A stretch of DNA of 64,000 bases from Coniferiporia sulphurascens (taxonomy: Eukaryota > Basidiomycota > Agaricomycetes > Hymenochaetales > Hymenochaetaceae). The first letter of the stretch is position 1; the number at the start of each line of letters is the position of its first letter. Location: the NCBI GenBank assembly GCA_002794785.1, contig NBBA01000026.1, forward strand, positions 124,001 through 188,000, written 5' to 3'. Below, piece after piece: positions 44,380-56,025 of the stretch. The notes under the pieces were generated by a model. The model saw only the letters and a list, made by a program, of their open reading frames with translations. It had not been told where the DNA came from and ran no database searches. Both the position numbers and the translations under genes were made by a program.

Positions 44380-44650
44380 TGGTGTCACCAGTGCCGTTGC
44401 CCGCCATCGATTCCACACCATCGCTGTAGCCATCGCCACTGTCAATATTGCTGTTCTCGATCATCTGTCATCATCGCCAGTGTCACTAGTGCCATTGCCC
44501 ACTAGCGATCACACACCATTGCCGGCATCCTTAGCTCCATTGCCTGCCAGCAATCGCACACCATTGCCGGTGTCCTTAGCTCCATCACCCGCCAGCAATC
44601 GCACACCATTGGCGGTGTCCTTAGTGCCGTTGATTGTGCACCATCGCCAT
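44380..44650 (+). repeat. Subterminal short tandem repeats (left arm)
   Basis: Units of about 50 bp containing ATTGCCGGTGTCCTTAGCTC and CCAGCAATCGCACACC repeat four to five times. The right arm has a related run of ~30-bp units (GTACACAATCGATGGTGGGC) at 62,930-63,010. Arrays like these near the tips are plausible transposase-binding sites (inference). Confidence 0.7.
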
Positions 44651-45670
44651 AGCCATCACCACTGTTGATGTTGCTGTTGTCAACAAATCGGTTGCGAATT
44701 GTCACTGCTGTCGTCGTAGCCTATTGCATAGCGCCTCCCTTGTTGATATTGCCGTTGACGTCATCAGGATTACTTGTACCACCGCTGAACGCTGCCGCCG
44801 CTGCTGCCCAGGGTGTTGATCGTACATCATCACTGTAATCAAGAGCACATCATCACAGTAGACAGTAGTGCTGCCGTACTGTGTATTCCTAGCCATCCCA
44901 ATACCGATTCCCTCCATCCAATGAATCGATTGTAGTAACCGAGGCCAGCCGGTCAATCCATAGAGTGGTTGATGTATTAACACATCACCTGGTGCGACTG
45001 TGTAATGGTGGGCACTGTCATTGTTGTCGCCATCTTCGCTGCTGATATGTGCTGGCATCAGATGAGTCTCAGCGACCCATATGACCATCGATGATGGGAG
45101 TTTGGGTGATATGCCTGCAATGGCCATATCAGCATCCAGCTGATTGATCCATCGATTCTTTAATGTACTTACCTGGCGCCATTGTGTGGTGGAGGATGTT
45201 GTTGTCGCCACCATCAATCACCCACTGCTGAGGACTTGAGACCAGGGGAGATGGGTAACTCGAAGACTCCATCGATGTCGTCCGATTAGGACTTGAGACC
45301 CATCGCTGTACTTGAAGGGAGGCATGGCTGAAACGGGCAGCTCGAGGTAGTCATTGTCGATCGATTGTTGCCGAGGCTTTGAGACACAATAGGGGCTAGA
45401 CACCTCAGCGAGTCCATCGACAGTCCTTGCTGGTAAGCTTAGCCTTTCGGCTTGCATCATCATCATTGCTGCTGCTGTTGTTGTTGTAATCATAATACTA
45501 CATTTGCCCATGCCGAGTCCTGTTAAGGGCGTGCTGCTGAGCTTACTCAATAAAGAATCAACACACGGTGGGTTTGTGCACAAGCAGTCTAGACTGCAGG
45601 CAAAAGACTGGACTACAATAATAAAGACAAGTTATGCTATATGTGTCTTAATGTCTGATCCCTGGCCATT

Positions 45671-48230
45671 TCAGATACGTGCCCTCTTCCATGCCGGGCT
45701 CACCACTGGTGCAACGTCTTGTGCAACCCTTTTATTCCCATCCCCGCACATGCAAGCGATCATCGATCGCACAACCCAGAGGACATCTGCGATGGCGAGC
45801 TCTAACCGAGCCCGGTCATCATTGCTCTCGAGTCCGGCGGCCCAAAATGCAAGAGACAATAGAACAATAAAAAAGCCATTTCGACCACCAACTTTCAAAG
45901 ACGACCAATCGGCACAACTATCGAAGTCTCCCTGGGCGGCTGGGATCAGAAGGCTGTCTATGTCCCATCGAGGGCCAGGAGGCTGGAGACTGCTGTACCA
46001 TCGCAGCCACTTGCCTGCATAATCCTCGATGGACGCCAATGGCAGTAAGTTCTCATACTTATGGTGCCGCTTTATCCACCAAGAAACAGCCTCGGGGCGA
46101 TTCTTCGTTGGAATCATCACATTTTTGCCCGCCTATAGGTTTGTGGTGAGCATACAGATGAATCGTGATAATCATAGAACTCATGGGAAAACCCATATGA
46201 AACTCGAACTCAACCCAGTGTGTAACCAACGTATGTCCCATGCTTCCCTCCAAATACTGTTGGAGAAATGCTTCGGCATCTGGAATCCACTCACTGTCCT
46301 TGCACTGGCACATGTCCTTCACTGACTCCGGAATAAACGACAGCACAGATGATGGGGTCACAAAAACAAGGGGTACTGTCTTGACAGAGCAACCAAGCTG
46401 AGGGACAGGCCGAAGAATGGACCCGCAATCGCAATCAGCGGGTGTGGAAACCGGGGGAGAGGAAACTGAGACCGAAAGCCCTTGAGGCAGAACATCGATG
46501 TCGAGTTCTGGAGTAAGAGTGTCCATGGCCGGATTATCGATGCTAGACATGGACGACTTTGTCACATCCGATGTGACGGTCGAGTTTCCCTTGGCAGCCT
46601 GCATACCACCCATCACATCCCAGCCCTCACTGTCGCTCATTGGGGGTGGTGACTCCACCAGGAACTCGTTGTTCCCTCTCTGTGACCTCTTGAACTTTGG
46701 CTTTGGTGTGAAAAGGCTAACAGCACCCCCAGGACTGGTCAAACCAATGCTCTCCATGAGCTCTTTGTTGGCAGCAATCTTTTTGGCCCACTCTTTTTCA
46801 TATCTGGTGAGTCGCACTCCTGAAGCTGGGCGAGAATGCTTATCGTGAGGCTTTAGGATGACCCGATCATCATCTAACCCCATGTCGGGCGGAAGGACTT
46901 CCAATTCGTCGTCATGATCATCATGATCTTCATGATCTGGGTTGATCATGAGTAGGGAGGGGTTGTTGAGTCCACTCGAAGGGTCACGGCCACTTGGTAG
47001 GCATGCTTCACCCGATACTAAGCCTGCATTTTCGGGCCCCTCATCGAGGTCGATCCTTGGCTTCAGCAACACTTCTTCTCGAGTGGATTTGGCTACAACA
47101 AAAGATGAGTTTGTGATTTCCCTGCAGAAACCCCATTTTGAACTCATGAATCGCCTTAGATGCCCACTGTGCCATGAACATCAACACTTGCTCTCTAAAG
47201 TGAGGATGGGGGGACTCGAAATCTTGTTCTTTGTCATCAGCAGTGGTGCCAAAACCGACCCTTAAAATAAGAGCATAAATTCTTCTCCTGCATCTCGCTT
47301 AAAGAGTCTTCATAAACTCACTTATGAATGGTAAGCTTGCCTTCAGCCCTGGGCTCAGGCACCGCAACAAAAAAAAAAGCCTTTCCCTCCAAGTTGGCAC
47401 TCAAGTTCGGATCCAATGTTATTGGGTGTCGTGGTGAGTACATCAAGTTTTCTGTGGAATTTCTAGTGACCCCTATCTATTCACAGTGCTGACATTCTTA
47501 CGACTGAAGTTCAAGGGCCCTGGAAAGGCACTGCCTTTCCGCTCCGACCTCCTCATTCCCCTCATCCTCCTTGTTCTCAACCTCGGCCTCGGCTTCAGTG
47601 ATGGTGGCTTTGGCCTGATGCGCTTCAACCTCGGCCTTGACCTCATCCGATGCAGCAGTGAGTTGATCAGATGCCCACTTCCTCAGAAACGCGATTTTTC
47701 CGATGCAGGATTCGTTGGGGCCATCATGCCTCACACATTTGTTGGTGTAGGCGGCATCTAGTTCTGCCTTCTGAACGGGGTCATTCTTGATGTACAACAC
47801 ATAGTACGCTTCGTTGGTGTGAGGCTTTCGCTTCCTTGGTGCCCTTGTTCCTCTGCCAATGAGATCGTTAAAAAGCGACTGGTGCACAACTGTTGACTTT
47901 TTCTGGCAGATGTGGTTTTTGAACCAGTCCCGAATATGCTGGTGGAACAGGTATGAATATTACAGATAAGGAATGCGGCGCTCGCTGATCACTTACAGAT
48001 TTAAGCGCAAGCCTTTTCTTCCTCAGGACCTCATCCATGGTGCCCACATATATTTCGGGTTTGTTGAAGTTGACTGACCCAGGGCTCCACCTTTCGATGA
48101 ATTGCTCAAACACATCACTCAAGAAGAACTCCGTTGCAGTCATCGATTTTGTGCAAACCTCGAGGTAGTCGGGGATCAGCCTTTCGAGAAACTCTTTCTG
48201 GGATGGGCTCGTCCAAGCCATAGCTAGCAC
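45671..48230 (-). pseudogene. KDZ-associated accessory gene, broken
   Basis: A long minus-strand gene that I can follow through several segments. Exon 1 (48,230-47,997) has WTSPSQKEFLERLIPDYLEV and FIERWSPGSVNFNKPEIYVG. A GT-AG intron (47,996-47,939) follows. Exon 2 starts HIRDWFKNHICQKKSTVVHQ and has a basic Lys/Arg patch (TRAPRKRKPHT) and a Glu/Ala coil. Downstream (47,147-46,059) come an acidic region, TRYEKEWAKKIAANKELMES and DIDVLPQGLSVS. The end (46,120-45,671) reads RPEAVSWWIKRHHKYENLLP, AGKWLRWYSSLQPPGPRWDI and GRNGFFIVLLSLAFWAAGLE. I know this motif series from large uncharacterised proteins abundant in mushroom genomes, but cannot name a biochemical function. A shift at the A-run near 46,125 splits the last two segments, and the part around 47,300-47,490 is unresolved. 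Confidence 0.6.
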
Positions 48231-50712
48231 ACAGTGGTGGGATGGTAGTCAAGTGGGAGGGTAATACCTTGGGGTGTACTTTCACCCATTATTTATAGAT
48301 TATTGTCAGCTCTCAGCCAGTCACATCTTTCCCCCCAGAATTCCCAAGAGGGTTAGCTTGTCCAAAGGTGCACATCGAAAAAAATCGGTCACAGCACCCC
48401 TGTCACTTCCGGTGCCGACGCTCTGATGGCAAATTGCATGCAACCAAGGGGGAGGATCGGTATCAAGTGGCTTTTCTTCTGTGCTTTGGGCAATTAACAG
48501 ACGGTCCTCATGCCGTAGGTGCATATATAGGGTGATGTGCATGTTAGTGTACTGCGCTGTTGAAATTCCCGCCTTCTGTTTGCATTGCGTGAGTGGCATT
48601 ATTTATTTGAACCAACTCAAACAAAACTAACTCATAATATGTGTGTAACCCATGCGTCTTCCACCCTGGTTTCAAATCTGTACATTTCTAGATGGCATTT
48701 GAGATATATGTAGTTTGGACCAGTAAGGTGCTGTTATGGGCTCGCTAAGATACAGCATTTGCTGCGCAGCTGACGGCTCTTCAGGTCCGATGCAGGGAGG
48801 CCATGTGGACGTGCTGGGCCACTTGAAATTATTGGTACATTTTTCACAATAATCACACAAGTCAAGATATGCATGCAGCCATATCTTGTGGATGAAAGTG
48901 CGAGCATACTCTGGACTGCACTTGGCTCCACAAATTCCAGCCAGTGGTAAGGGTTCAATATTAGGTCTTACCAAAAGGAGGTAAAAAGAGCATTATCGAT
49001 ATCGAATCAGGTGAGGATTTGGCCGGCATTATTCAGATTTGTTACTGATGGACCATCAGCCGAACACTTTTTCCTTGTGAGGGCATCCGGGAAGTATCGC
49101 TACTCGTCTCTGTAGTTCCCCCCCCATGCCCCGTTTCCCGCACTTTTCTTGCTGGTGCATTTGGACATTCGCCTGCACTACTTGGTAAGAGGTGACATAT
49201 CATGGCTGAGTTTCTACTGATGAAATGGATGCAGCACCAGATGATGACAGGAGCAGAGAGCACGTTCCAGATCCAGACTCCCACTTCTTGCATTCACATT
49301 TTTGTCAGGCAGTTGATCGAGCTGCCTGTTGGTGAATTTTTTGTGGAAATTGAGGATGTTTGGGCAACTAAGACAGTTGCAATGCTGAGTGAAAGAGTTA
49401 AATGAAGGTTGTATTTTATTTATTTTCAATGCAATTTGTCCTGTAAACTGCATATAGAAAACTTACACAAATTTACATCATTTCAAATTTTAAGCCGCTT
49501 TTGTGTACCGCAGTCAATACGCTGGGTGGTCTGCAATCATGATCTCCAGATGGATAAGTTGTGTGTATGCATCGATAGTCGGTCTAGAGTCCCAAGTGGT
49601 GTGAGTGTGGCAGAGCCAGTGGCAGTACTGGAGAGAGGAGACAGGAGAGAGACACGGATAGAGAGCACCTTGAGTGCCCCAGGTCGCTGAAAGGATGTAA
49701 ATTTAAAATCGAGAGAAAGACATTATTTACCAGTTTTCTGGAGTTGCACCAATATAGGACGGGTGAGTGCGGGGTGCATCCTTCATAAAACCTCTGGAAT
49801 AGTCTGGGAAAAGCCATGTTTTGCGCTATATACATGCATTAAAGGCTGGCACAAAAGCAGAAGAGGCGAAGTCGGAAAGGCTTACACTAGTAGAGGCCAA
49901 GTTACTGCATGCTATTCCATCTGTGGGTAAGACAAGTTTCATATCACATCATGTTATTTATTGAGCTTTGTGGTCTGTAAAAGACATTCTACCATGTAAT
50001 CCAGTGAGGCGGCACATTAGCCATCATGGAAAACAAGGTTGTGGCTGGACATGTCCAGTACTATGGTGCAATATGTACTCTGCCATATGAGTACCCTAGC
50101 TAAGATGTATCTTACCATTTTATCTATGTAGTTGCCAATGTGTGAAATGACAAGTTCGTTATACTCAGATAAACATATTGGAATTGATGAACCATGATGC
50201 AATGATAGTCCCACTGGTTGGTGTATGCATTCCGTCATGACTGTACTCAAGCTCGCATTAAAGACCACCAACATATATACTACCAATACACAAACCAGAT
50301 CGTCCTTGCGAGCTACGGCCAGTATTAGAATGACACACCTGAAAAGAGAAAGTGATTTAAATCCCTTGTATGCATTCAAGTTTAGGTAGAGTATAATGGG
50401 GTGCAGAAGTCGAAATGATATTGCTACTACTATTTCGAAGACTCCTTGGCTGTACACGCAGTATGTAGCCAGCCAAGGAGTCCTTGAAATACAAGATGTG
50501 AGGTTGTACATGAATACAAACATGCTTGTACATTATTATGAACAGAACGGGTTTAGAGATGAGGATATGTGAGCATAAAGCATGGAGGTGGGGATATGTG
50601 ATAGCAGAATGAAGAGCAAAATTATGAGACGTAAGTCAGAAAGCAAAACAGTACCTAAATGCGCATATAAGCGCTTGAATGCATACATCAAAGTATTGAA
50701 TCAAAAAGTTAG
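48231..50712. other. KDZ internal region without a convincing gene
   Basis: The stretch holds short open frames on both strands but none with recognisable motifs or consistent splice sites. A Cys-rich minus-strand frame at 48,672-48,974 (LAGICGAKCSPEYARTF; LCDYCEKCTN) could be a gene relic. Base composition is less GC-rich than the LINEs. It may be the upstream region of the accessory gene plus remnants of further cargo. Confidence 0.4.
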
Positions 50713-51240
50713 TTTCTGAGAGGAGTGCCAGTAAGGTCCTCTAAATCAAAGTAGCCTTCATTTCCCTACAGAATGTTAGCTTTAAGTTACTGTGACAAAA
50801 TATAAGGCAGAGAGACTTGAAGCACTTACCTTGTCAGTCCGGACAAATGGGATGTGATAGGAAACTTCGAAAATGGGGAATCAACGTGTAGAGTCTATGT
50901 TGAAGTACACGTAAGTCACAGTTATGTGCTTGTGTGGATCGATTTCCATTCGATGGACACGCAAGCTGCAACCCATGAGCAAGGTACACGAAAAGGGAGG
51001 GAAATGGCGAGAAACACACCGTATGGCCACCCACCTCAGAAGCCACCCAAAAGTTTCGACCCCCACCTGCATCGCCACCCCTTCGCAGACCCCATGGAAT
51101 AGGGGGTCATTCTGGTATGCTGCCACCACCCAGACGACCGAGGCGTTGTCGGTTGGGAGGGGCAGGGTCGTGCAGGCATGCATGAACACCCCAGGAATGG
51201 TCAGGTGGGGGAAAGTGAATGGTGCATGACAGTTAGCCAT
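50713..51240 (-). pseudogene. Unknown spliced gene in the KDZ element, divergent to the transposase
   Basis: From ATG at 51,238-51,240 the minus strand reads MANCHAPFTFPHLTIPGVFM, VWVVAAYQNDPLFHGVCEGV, a section of unclear splicing, then VHRMEIDPHKHITVTYVYFN. After one TGA it continues FPIFEVSYHIPFVRTDK, where GTAAGTGC begins an intron ending ...CTGTAG. The last exon is GNEGYFDLEDLTGTPLRN and a stop near 50,713. The smooth continuation across the intron argues for a real gene. The TGA stands where CGA (Arg) would fit. I do not recognise the family. It is head-to-head with the transposase, about 770 bp apart. Confidence 0.5.
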
Positions 51241-52010
51241 AGGTGGATGTATGTTTGGTGGATGGAAGGAGAGATTGAGGGAGGGAGGGATGGAAAGAGG
51301 TCTTAGTGGGAGAGGGCTAAGATCGTCTAGGATGGAGGAGGAGGGAGAGGAGCGATATGGATGACAACAACGATGATGCAGTACAAGTGTGACAAATTCG
51401 GGCTTCTGAGAAGCGCTCGGACAGCCATGTGCCAGTGTGCAGCTCAAATAAATGCTATTTCTATGTTATTTATGACTTTGTCTCATACTTGTACTGTACC
51501 TTGACAATGCCTGTTACCAGATACCACCGACATGTCAGACCACCCCAGACCTTGTTCCGGGTGCTGGGACTCGACATAGAATGATTGAAAACACTCTAGG
51601 CATGTAAATCTGCAAGCATGCATCTATTTGTATAATTTTTCCCCAGTCGACTGAATCGCTCTTTTATGCCCGCACACAGACACCAAGGATCAGCCATAGC
51701 AGCCTATGAGCCACCGTTTTGGGACTAAACCAGTGCAGTGATTTTATTTACCGATACACGATCATCAGGGCTGAATAATATTATCTCTAACAAAAACTCT
51801 AGACAAAAAATAAGGTCGCTACATCATCTTATTTGACTTCAAGAAAATTAAGCTCTGTATCCATGATTGTCATCCATGTGATAAGCAGTTGTGTCAAGCA
51901 ATACTTGCATGTGAAGTGAGGGTGAGTGTTGTAGCCCACTTCCATATTGGGTGGGAACTTATCGCTCCACCACCAATAGATCAGTTCGCCTTGGCTGATC
52001 GTCGACATCC
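51241..52010. promoter_or_regulatory. Intergenic region between divergent KDZ genes
   Basis: About 770 bp between the unknown minus-strand gene and the transposase start. No repeat or long frame of note. It presumably holds both promoters. I see no clear TATA box placed for either gene. Confidence 0.35.
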
Positions 52011-55000
52011 ATGGCTAAGCAAAGGAGGGGAGAGCCTAGGGGGACAGCTAGGCACTCCTTGATGCAAGTCGATCCCTTAGATCTCGAGTTTGACGACGCT
52101 GATTCATCTCGATCGTCATGGATGACTGCACCAAGTCCTGTGATAGAGGTCTCAGTGACTCGAGTCCTGGGCAAGGCATTCATGAAGACTGGTAAATCCC
52201 GCTATCGCACCGACTACATTGAGGACATCGTTGAGTTGGATGTACGTCCGGAGGCTGCGATGTTGGGCACTTATGATGCTGCGGAATCTGCACTGGATGG
52301 ATTCGACATCAGCTCATTCAACAACCTTCCAGAGCTACTGGATACTCCTCCTTCAGACAACAAGGCTAATCCAAAGGATAAGGAGAAGAAAAATCGACAG
52401 GAATGTAATTTTCAAGTATGTTATGTTCTCCATCACCAATAATGCTATATACAGGCCCAAGCTCTTCAAGACTGGTTATTGCATTGGCAGACATATCTTG
52501 ATGAACTCGTTATGCACGATGGTCATACACACAACGCAAAGTGCTACAAGTGTGATACACCAGATGCGCTGTTCCGCTGTTTAGAGTGCTTCGGGTCACT
52601 GTCTTCATGTCAAGAGTGTCTCATCTCCTCCCACAAGCATCTGCCTTTACACAGAATTGAGGTAGGTGTTATATTTTTTCTTTCTCTCTATCCTGATTTA
52701 CTGTTACCTAGCGATGGAACGGGTCTTTTTGGGACAAAGCCTCACTTCGGTCACTCGATCTCAAGGTACACATAGGCCACTCTGGGAGTGTCTGCCCTAA
52801 CCCACTACAAGAACAATATATTGTCATCTACCATGTTAATGGATTCCACCTTGTCGACGTCATCTATTGCGGATGCAACAGTGCCAACAAGCGATGGAAG
52901 AAGTCGAACCAGCTCATGCGTCATCGATGGTATCTGGCAACAATGATGAACCCGGGCACTGCATTCACCTTTTCCGTGCTCGACCACTTCCATGAGCTCA
53001 GCGTTCAAGGAAAAACGTCCATGCATGACTATTACCTGGGCCTCGCTCATATGAGCGACAATTTGGGTATGAAAAAGCTACCAGCAAGTCATTCATGTTA
53101 TTGAAGGATTGGGACATGGTCTGATAAAATAAACAGAAGTGATATGACGAGTTCATTCATGTGACGCGCTGCTATCACCATCTTATCATGTTAAAGTGTG
53201 TGGGTAGGGCTCATGACCCAGCTGGTGTCAACAAAATGCGGAATGGAGAGCTCATGCTTGATTGCCCCATGTGTCCTCATCCTGGCAAGAACTTGCCTAC
53301 TGGTTGGGAGAATTTGCCTGCTAAGTGGGTCCATAGTATATGAAATTATATGGCACTTGCTGACATGATGTGGTAATAGGTGGATTTACACACTTGTACT
53401 AGCAATAGACGCCAACTTCTGGCTAAAGTCCAAGGATCGAGGAATTGGCAATGATAGGGTGTTTGGTCCCGGCTGGGCTTACCTCGTGGATCCCATGCCA
53501 TATTATGAGCAGCTTCGGAAGCAAAAAGATAACCCCATCCATAAAATTGAAGTGAGTCCATTATGCCCAGAAAAAACATAGAACTGACCGGCCGATTGTT
53601 TAGCAAGGCACGTGTGATTCAACATTTCAGGTGATGGAAAAGGCAACAACCTGTGCGAACAATGGCTATTTGGTGTCTGGGGTCAGTGCAGTCATCTGTG
53701 CATGGAGTGATATTGTCAGAAGCAACAGAGTGGGAGACCTACAGAAGGGTGAAAGGTATGCCCGTGACCAGCTATTTTAGAGATTCACAAGCTCACATAA
53801 CTTTACAGGTACATAAATATGGACTACATCTTCTTGTCCACTCTCGTTGGTGCATGTACCACGCTCCTGCTCGTGACCTATGATATTGCATGCCAATGGC
53901 ACAAGAAGCTGCCTGCATGTGTCCGTGAATACCCTGATGAACTTCAGGCCGCCTTCCTTTGCATGGTTCTTCATGTCGCAGTTCCTAAGTTCCATCTGAA
54001 AGCACATGGCGAACCTTGCCAAAGTCCATATTCCCTTAATCTCCTCCCATACTCGGCCCAGACAGATGGCAAAGGCATAGAACAAGGATGGTCTCACATT
54101 AATCCCATAGCGATGAGCATGCATGAAATGGGCCTGGGGTTTCGCCACGACACCATCGATGACCATTGGTCAGCTTGGAATTGGCGGAAAATTGCCGGAT
54201 CAGGAAAGTACAGGGTTAAAAACTGTATGACATATTCTGACCTGCAGTGATTACTCAGATCTTTTGCTTCTACGAAAGCTGACGGATGCCGAGGTTATGT
54301 ATATCAAGCATAAGGCACGATATGACAAAGTGACGATTGCTGTTGGGCCTACTCTGGTGGCCAAATGGAGTCGCATGGTACAGGTATGGCAAAGGGACCC
54401 CCTTCATTTGCCGGATCCATATGCTGATCCCTTTAATTGTAGGTGATTATTGCAAGGAAGGATATTAATACTGCTAACAAAATTGCCTCCTCAGATGTCT
54501 CTATGGCTGACATTCGCAAGGAGTTGGCACAAGAAGATGAATTGTCCATCGCCACAGGTCAAGACATGGTTGATGGCTTGACCGTGAGTAAATTTCTTGT
54601 AAGAGGTCTCGAAGTTGAGGAACTCAAGTATGTACTATTTTCCCTGCAAATTCTCGCACTTTTCATAATCACGTAACTTTAGATGAGCATTTATCATTTT
54701 AGTTGCCACAAGGAAAGCAAGACCTCACACAATAGCGGCTGCGGTGATACAGGAGAGGAAAATGGCCTTAGTCAGCAAAATTACCAAATGGAGGAAGGCT
54801 CAAGTCATTTACATGCCCTGTGCGGCCATCCAAATCCTACAGGTTGCAACCGAGGTGGCCACTGACCGGTCAACTTGTGACTCTTCGTCAGATTCACCAG
54901 AAGTCAAGATGCTCCTCGACATTCCCCCAATATGCATGCCATCCGAGCTCAGTGCCGAACTGAGGGCTGCTCTCCCATCTCGTTACAAGCTCATCGAAAA

Positions 55001-55705
55001 GGAGAAGTGTATACAGGTGGCACAGGCAGAGGATAGTCTGGCTGAACTCTGTCATCTTCTTTGTCTCAAGTCAAGCAACCTGACCTTCAAGAAGATCAAC
55101 AACATTGGTCAATGAGACAATACACGTGCATGTAAAGTTCTGCTAGAGTTTTCAAGCAAGATTGAACTGACTGCAGAGCATTACCAGGCAGCCTGGATGG
55201 CTCTGACCAGGTTAGATCCAAGTGGTTCATGGTCCATACGGCTCAGGCCCCTCACGAAAGAAGACATACAAGGACAGGGCGATGATGAGGAGGAATTCAA
55301 ATGCAGGAATCAAGGTCTTTCCAAGCGAAATGCAGAGCACAGTCAACACAACTTCAACCCCTCCTGGATTTGGACACATATGTGTAAGGGCGAGGGTGAG
55401 GGAGAGACAGATGAGATAAATGCAGGTATGTCTATAACCCCGCTTGTTGTGTATCACAACACTAATATGAAATAGGAATCCAAGTCCACTGGGCTCGAGC
55501 ACAAGCTTGTGCTGAGCGCTGGAAAGAAGAAATTGCTCTTGTCTTAGAGGAAATGCATTGCATGTTGGCATACTGTGACTGGAAGGCGGAATGGTGGCAA
55601 TCTCAATCTGTACATTGAACTGACGTACCCGGTGAACTTGCAGCTGGGCTTCATGCATACACAGAGAAACAAGCGGACATGTGGGAGGCCCTTGGAATCT
55701 CATTT
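52011..55705 (+). pseudogene. KDZ (Kyakuja-Dileera-Zisupton) transposase, main part
   Basis: Starts MAKQRRGEPRGTARHSLMQV. Introns are visible at 52,416-52,454 and 52,662-52,711. The CxC2-type cysteine domain follows: CYKCDTPDALFRCLECFG, SCQECLISSHKHLPLHRIE, VHIGHSGSVCPNP, HLVDVIYCGC. The catalytic RNase H-like fold has AIDANFWLKSKDRG (first Asp, ~53,430), GVGDLQKGERY-like RVGDLQKGER, VTYDIACQWHKKL (second Asp, ~53,880) and DGKGIEQGWSHINP (Glu, ~54,080), then HDTIDDHWSAWNWRKIAGSG. The C-terminal part has VHWARAQACAERWKEEIALV near 55,490. It cuts and pastes the element. A TGA near 53,143 replaces an expected Arg codon, further stops and shifts follow (about 54,736, 55,113, 55,618), and the copia element splits the end. 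It is inactive. Confidence 0.88.
55702..55705. other. Insertion point of the copia element in the KDZ transposase
   Basis: Upstream the frame reads AYTEKQADMWEALGIS and downstream (61,078 on) it resumes FSSQWYNTVTARGHAID. The 5-mers at the two edges are CATTT (55,701-55,705) and TGTTT (61,078-61,082), a TSD that has since changed by two transitions. Confidence 0.7.
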
Positions 55706-55961
55706 TATTAAATAAATATAACGAATGATATAAATATACAGATGGTCATATGAACACCCATCTTACTAAGTACACGATAATGCAATGATAACACCATATG
55801 ATAGGAGCTATGATAGTTATAGTATATGTAGCTCATGGTAGATGTATATAAGGAGAGCTGGTCTCTACTACGAAATACATCAGTTTACGCTGATAACCCT
55901 GTTCTCTCTTACTATTACCACTGCACCTCATTGTCTACCACAATGTGCATAGATTTTAAGA
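55706..55961 (+). repeat. copia 5' LTR
   Basis: TATTAAATAAATATAACGAA...GCATAGATTTTAAGA, with a TATA box in GATGTATATAAGGAGAGC at about 55,842. Compared by eye with the 3' LTR it differs at roughly 25-30 positions, mostly transitions. Confidence 0.9.
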
Positions 55962-55972
55962 GGTTATGAGCC
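55962..55972 (+). promoter_or_regulatory. copia primer-binding site, complementary to the anticodon arm of initiator tRNA-Met
   Basis: GGTTATGAGCC follows the LTR directly. It is the reverse complement of GGCTCATAACC, the anticodon stem-loop of eukaryotic initiator tRNA-Met. Priming from an internal half-tRNA-iMet is known for Drosophila copia and yeast Ty5. No 3'-end tRNA complement is visible here. Confidence 0.75.
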
Positions 55973-56025
55973 TTGACTCTACAAACTAACAAAACGATTA
56001 ACACAATCATAAACGAAATGAAACT

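Larger units (their letters stand above)
43481..45425 (+). repeat. KDZ left terminal inverted repeat
   Basis: It pairs with 61,735-63,854. Matching landmarks on opposite strands are GTGATTACTGCGTTTGAGTA near the tip, GTCAGGACCC/GGGTCCTGAC, GAAAGCTCCTCTAAGACA, ACATCAACCACTCTATGGAT and CAATGACTACC near the inner end. The arms differ by substitutions and by numbers of internal tandem units, so they are old or were never identical. Confidence 0.85.

Noticed and set aside
43860..44650. CRISPR array or cellular minisatellite gene
   Set aside because: The repeats are degenerate, tandem without unique spacers, and mirrored in the other arm of the transposon, so they belong to its termini.
50017..50523. 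A 168-codon minus-strand frame as a membrane protein gene
   Set aside because: The hydrophobic composition is typical of chance frames in AT-rich DNA. There are no recognisable motifs and no supporting splice sites.
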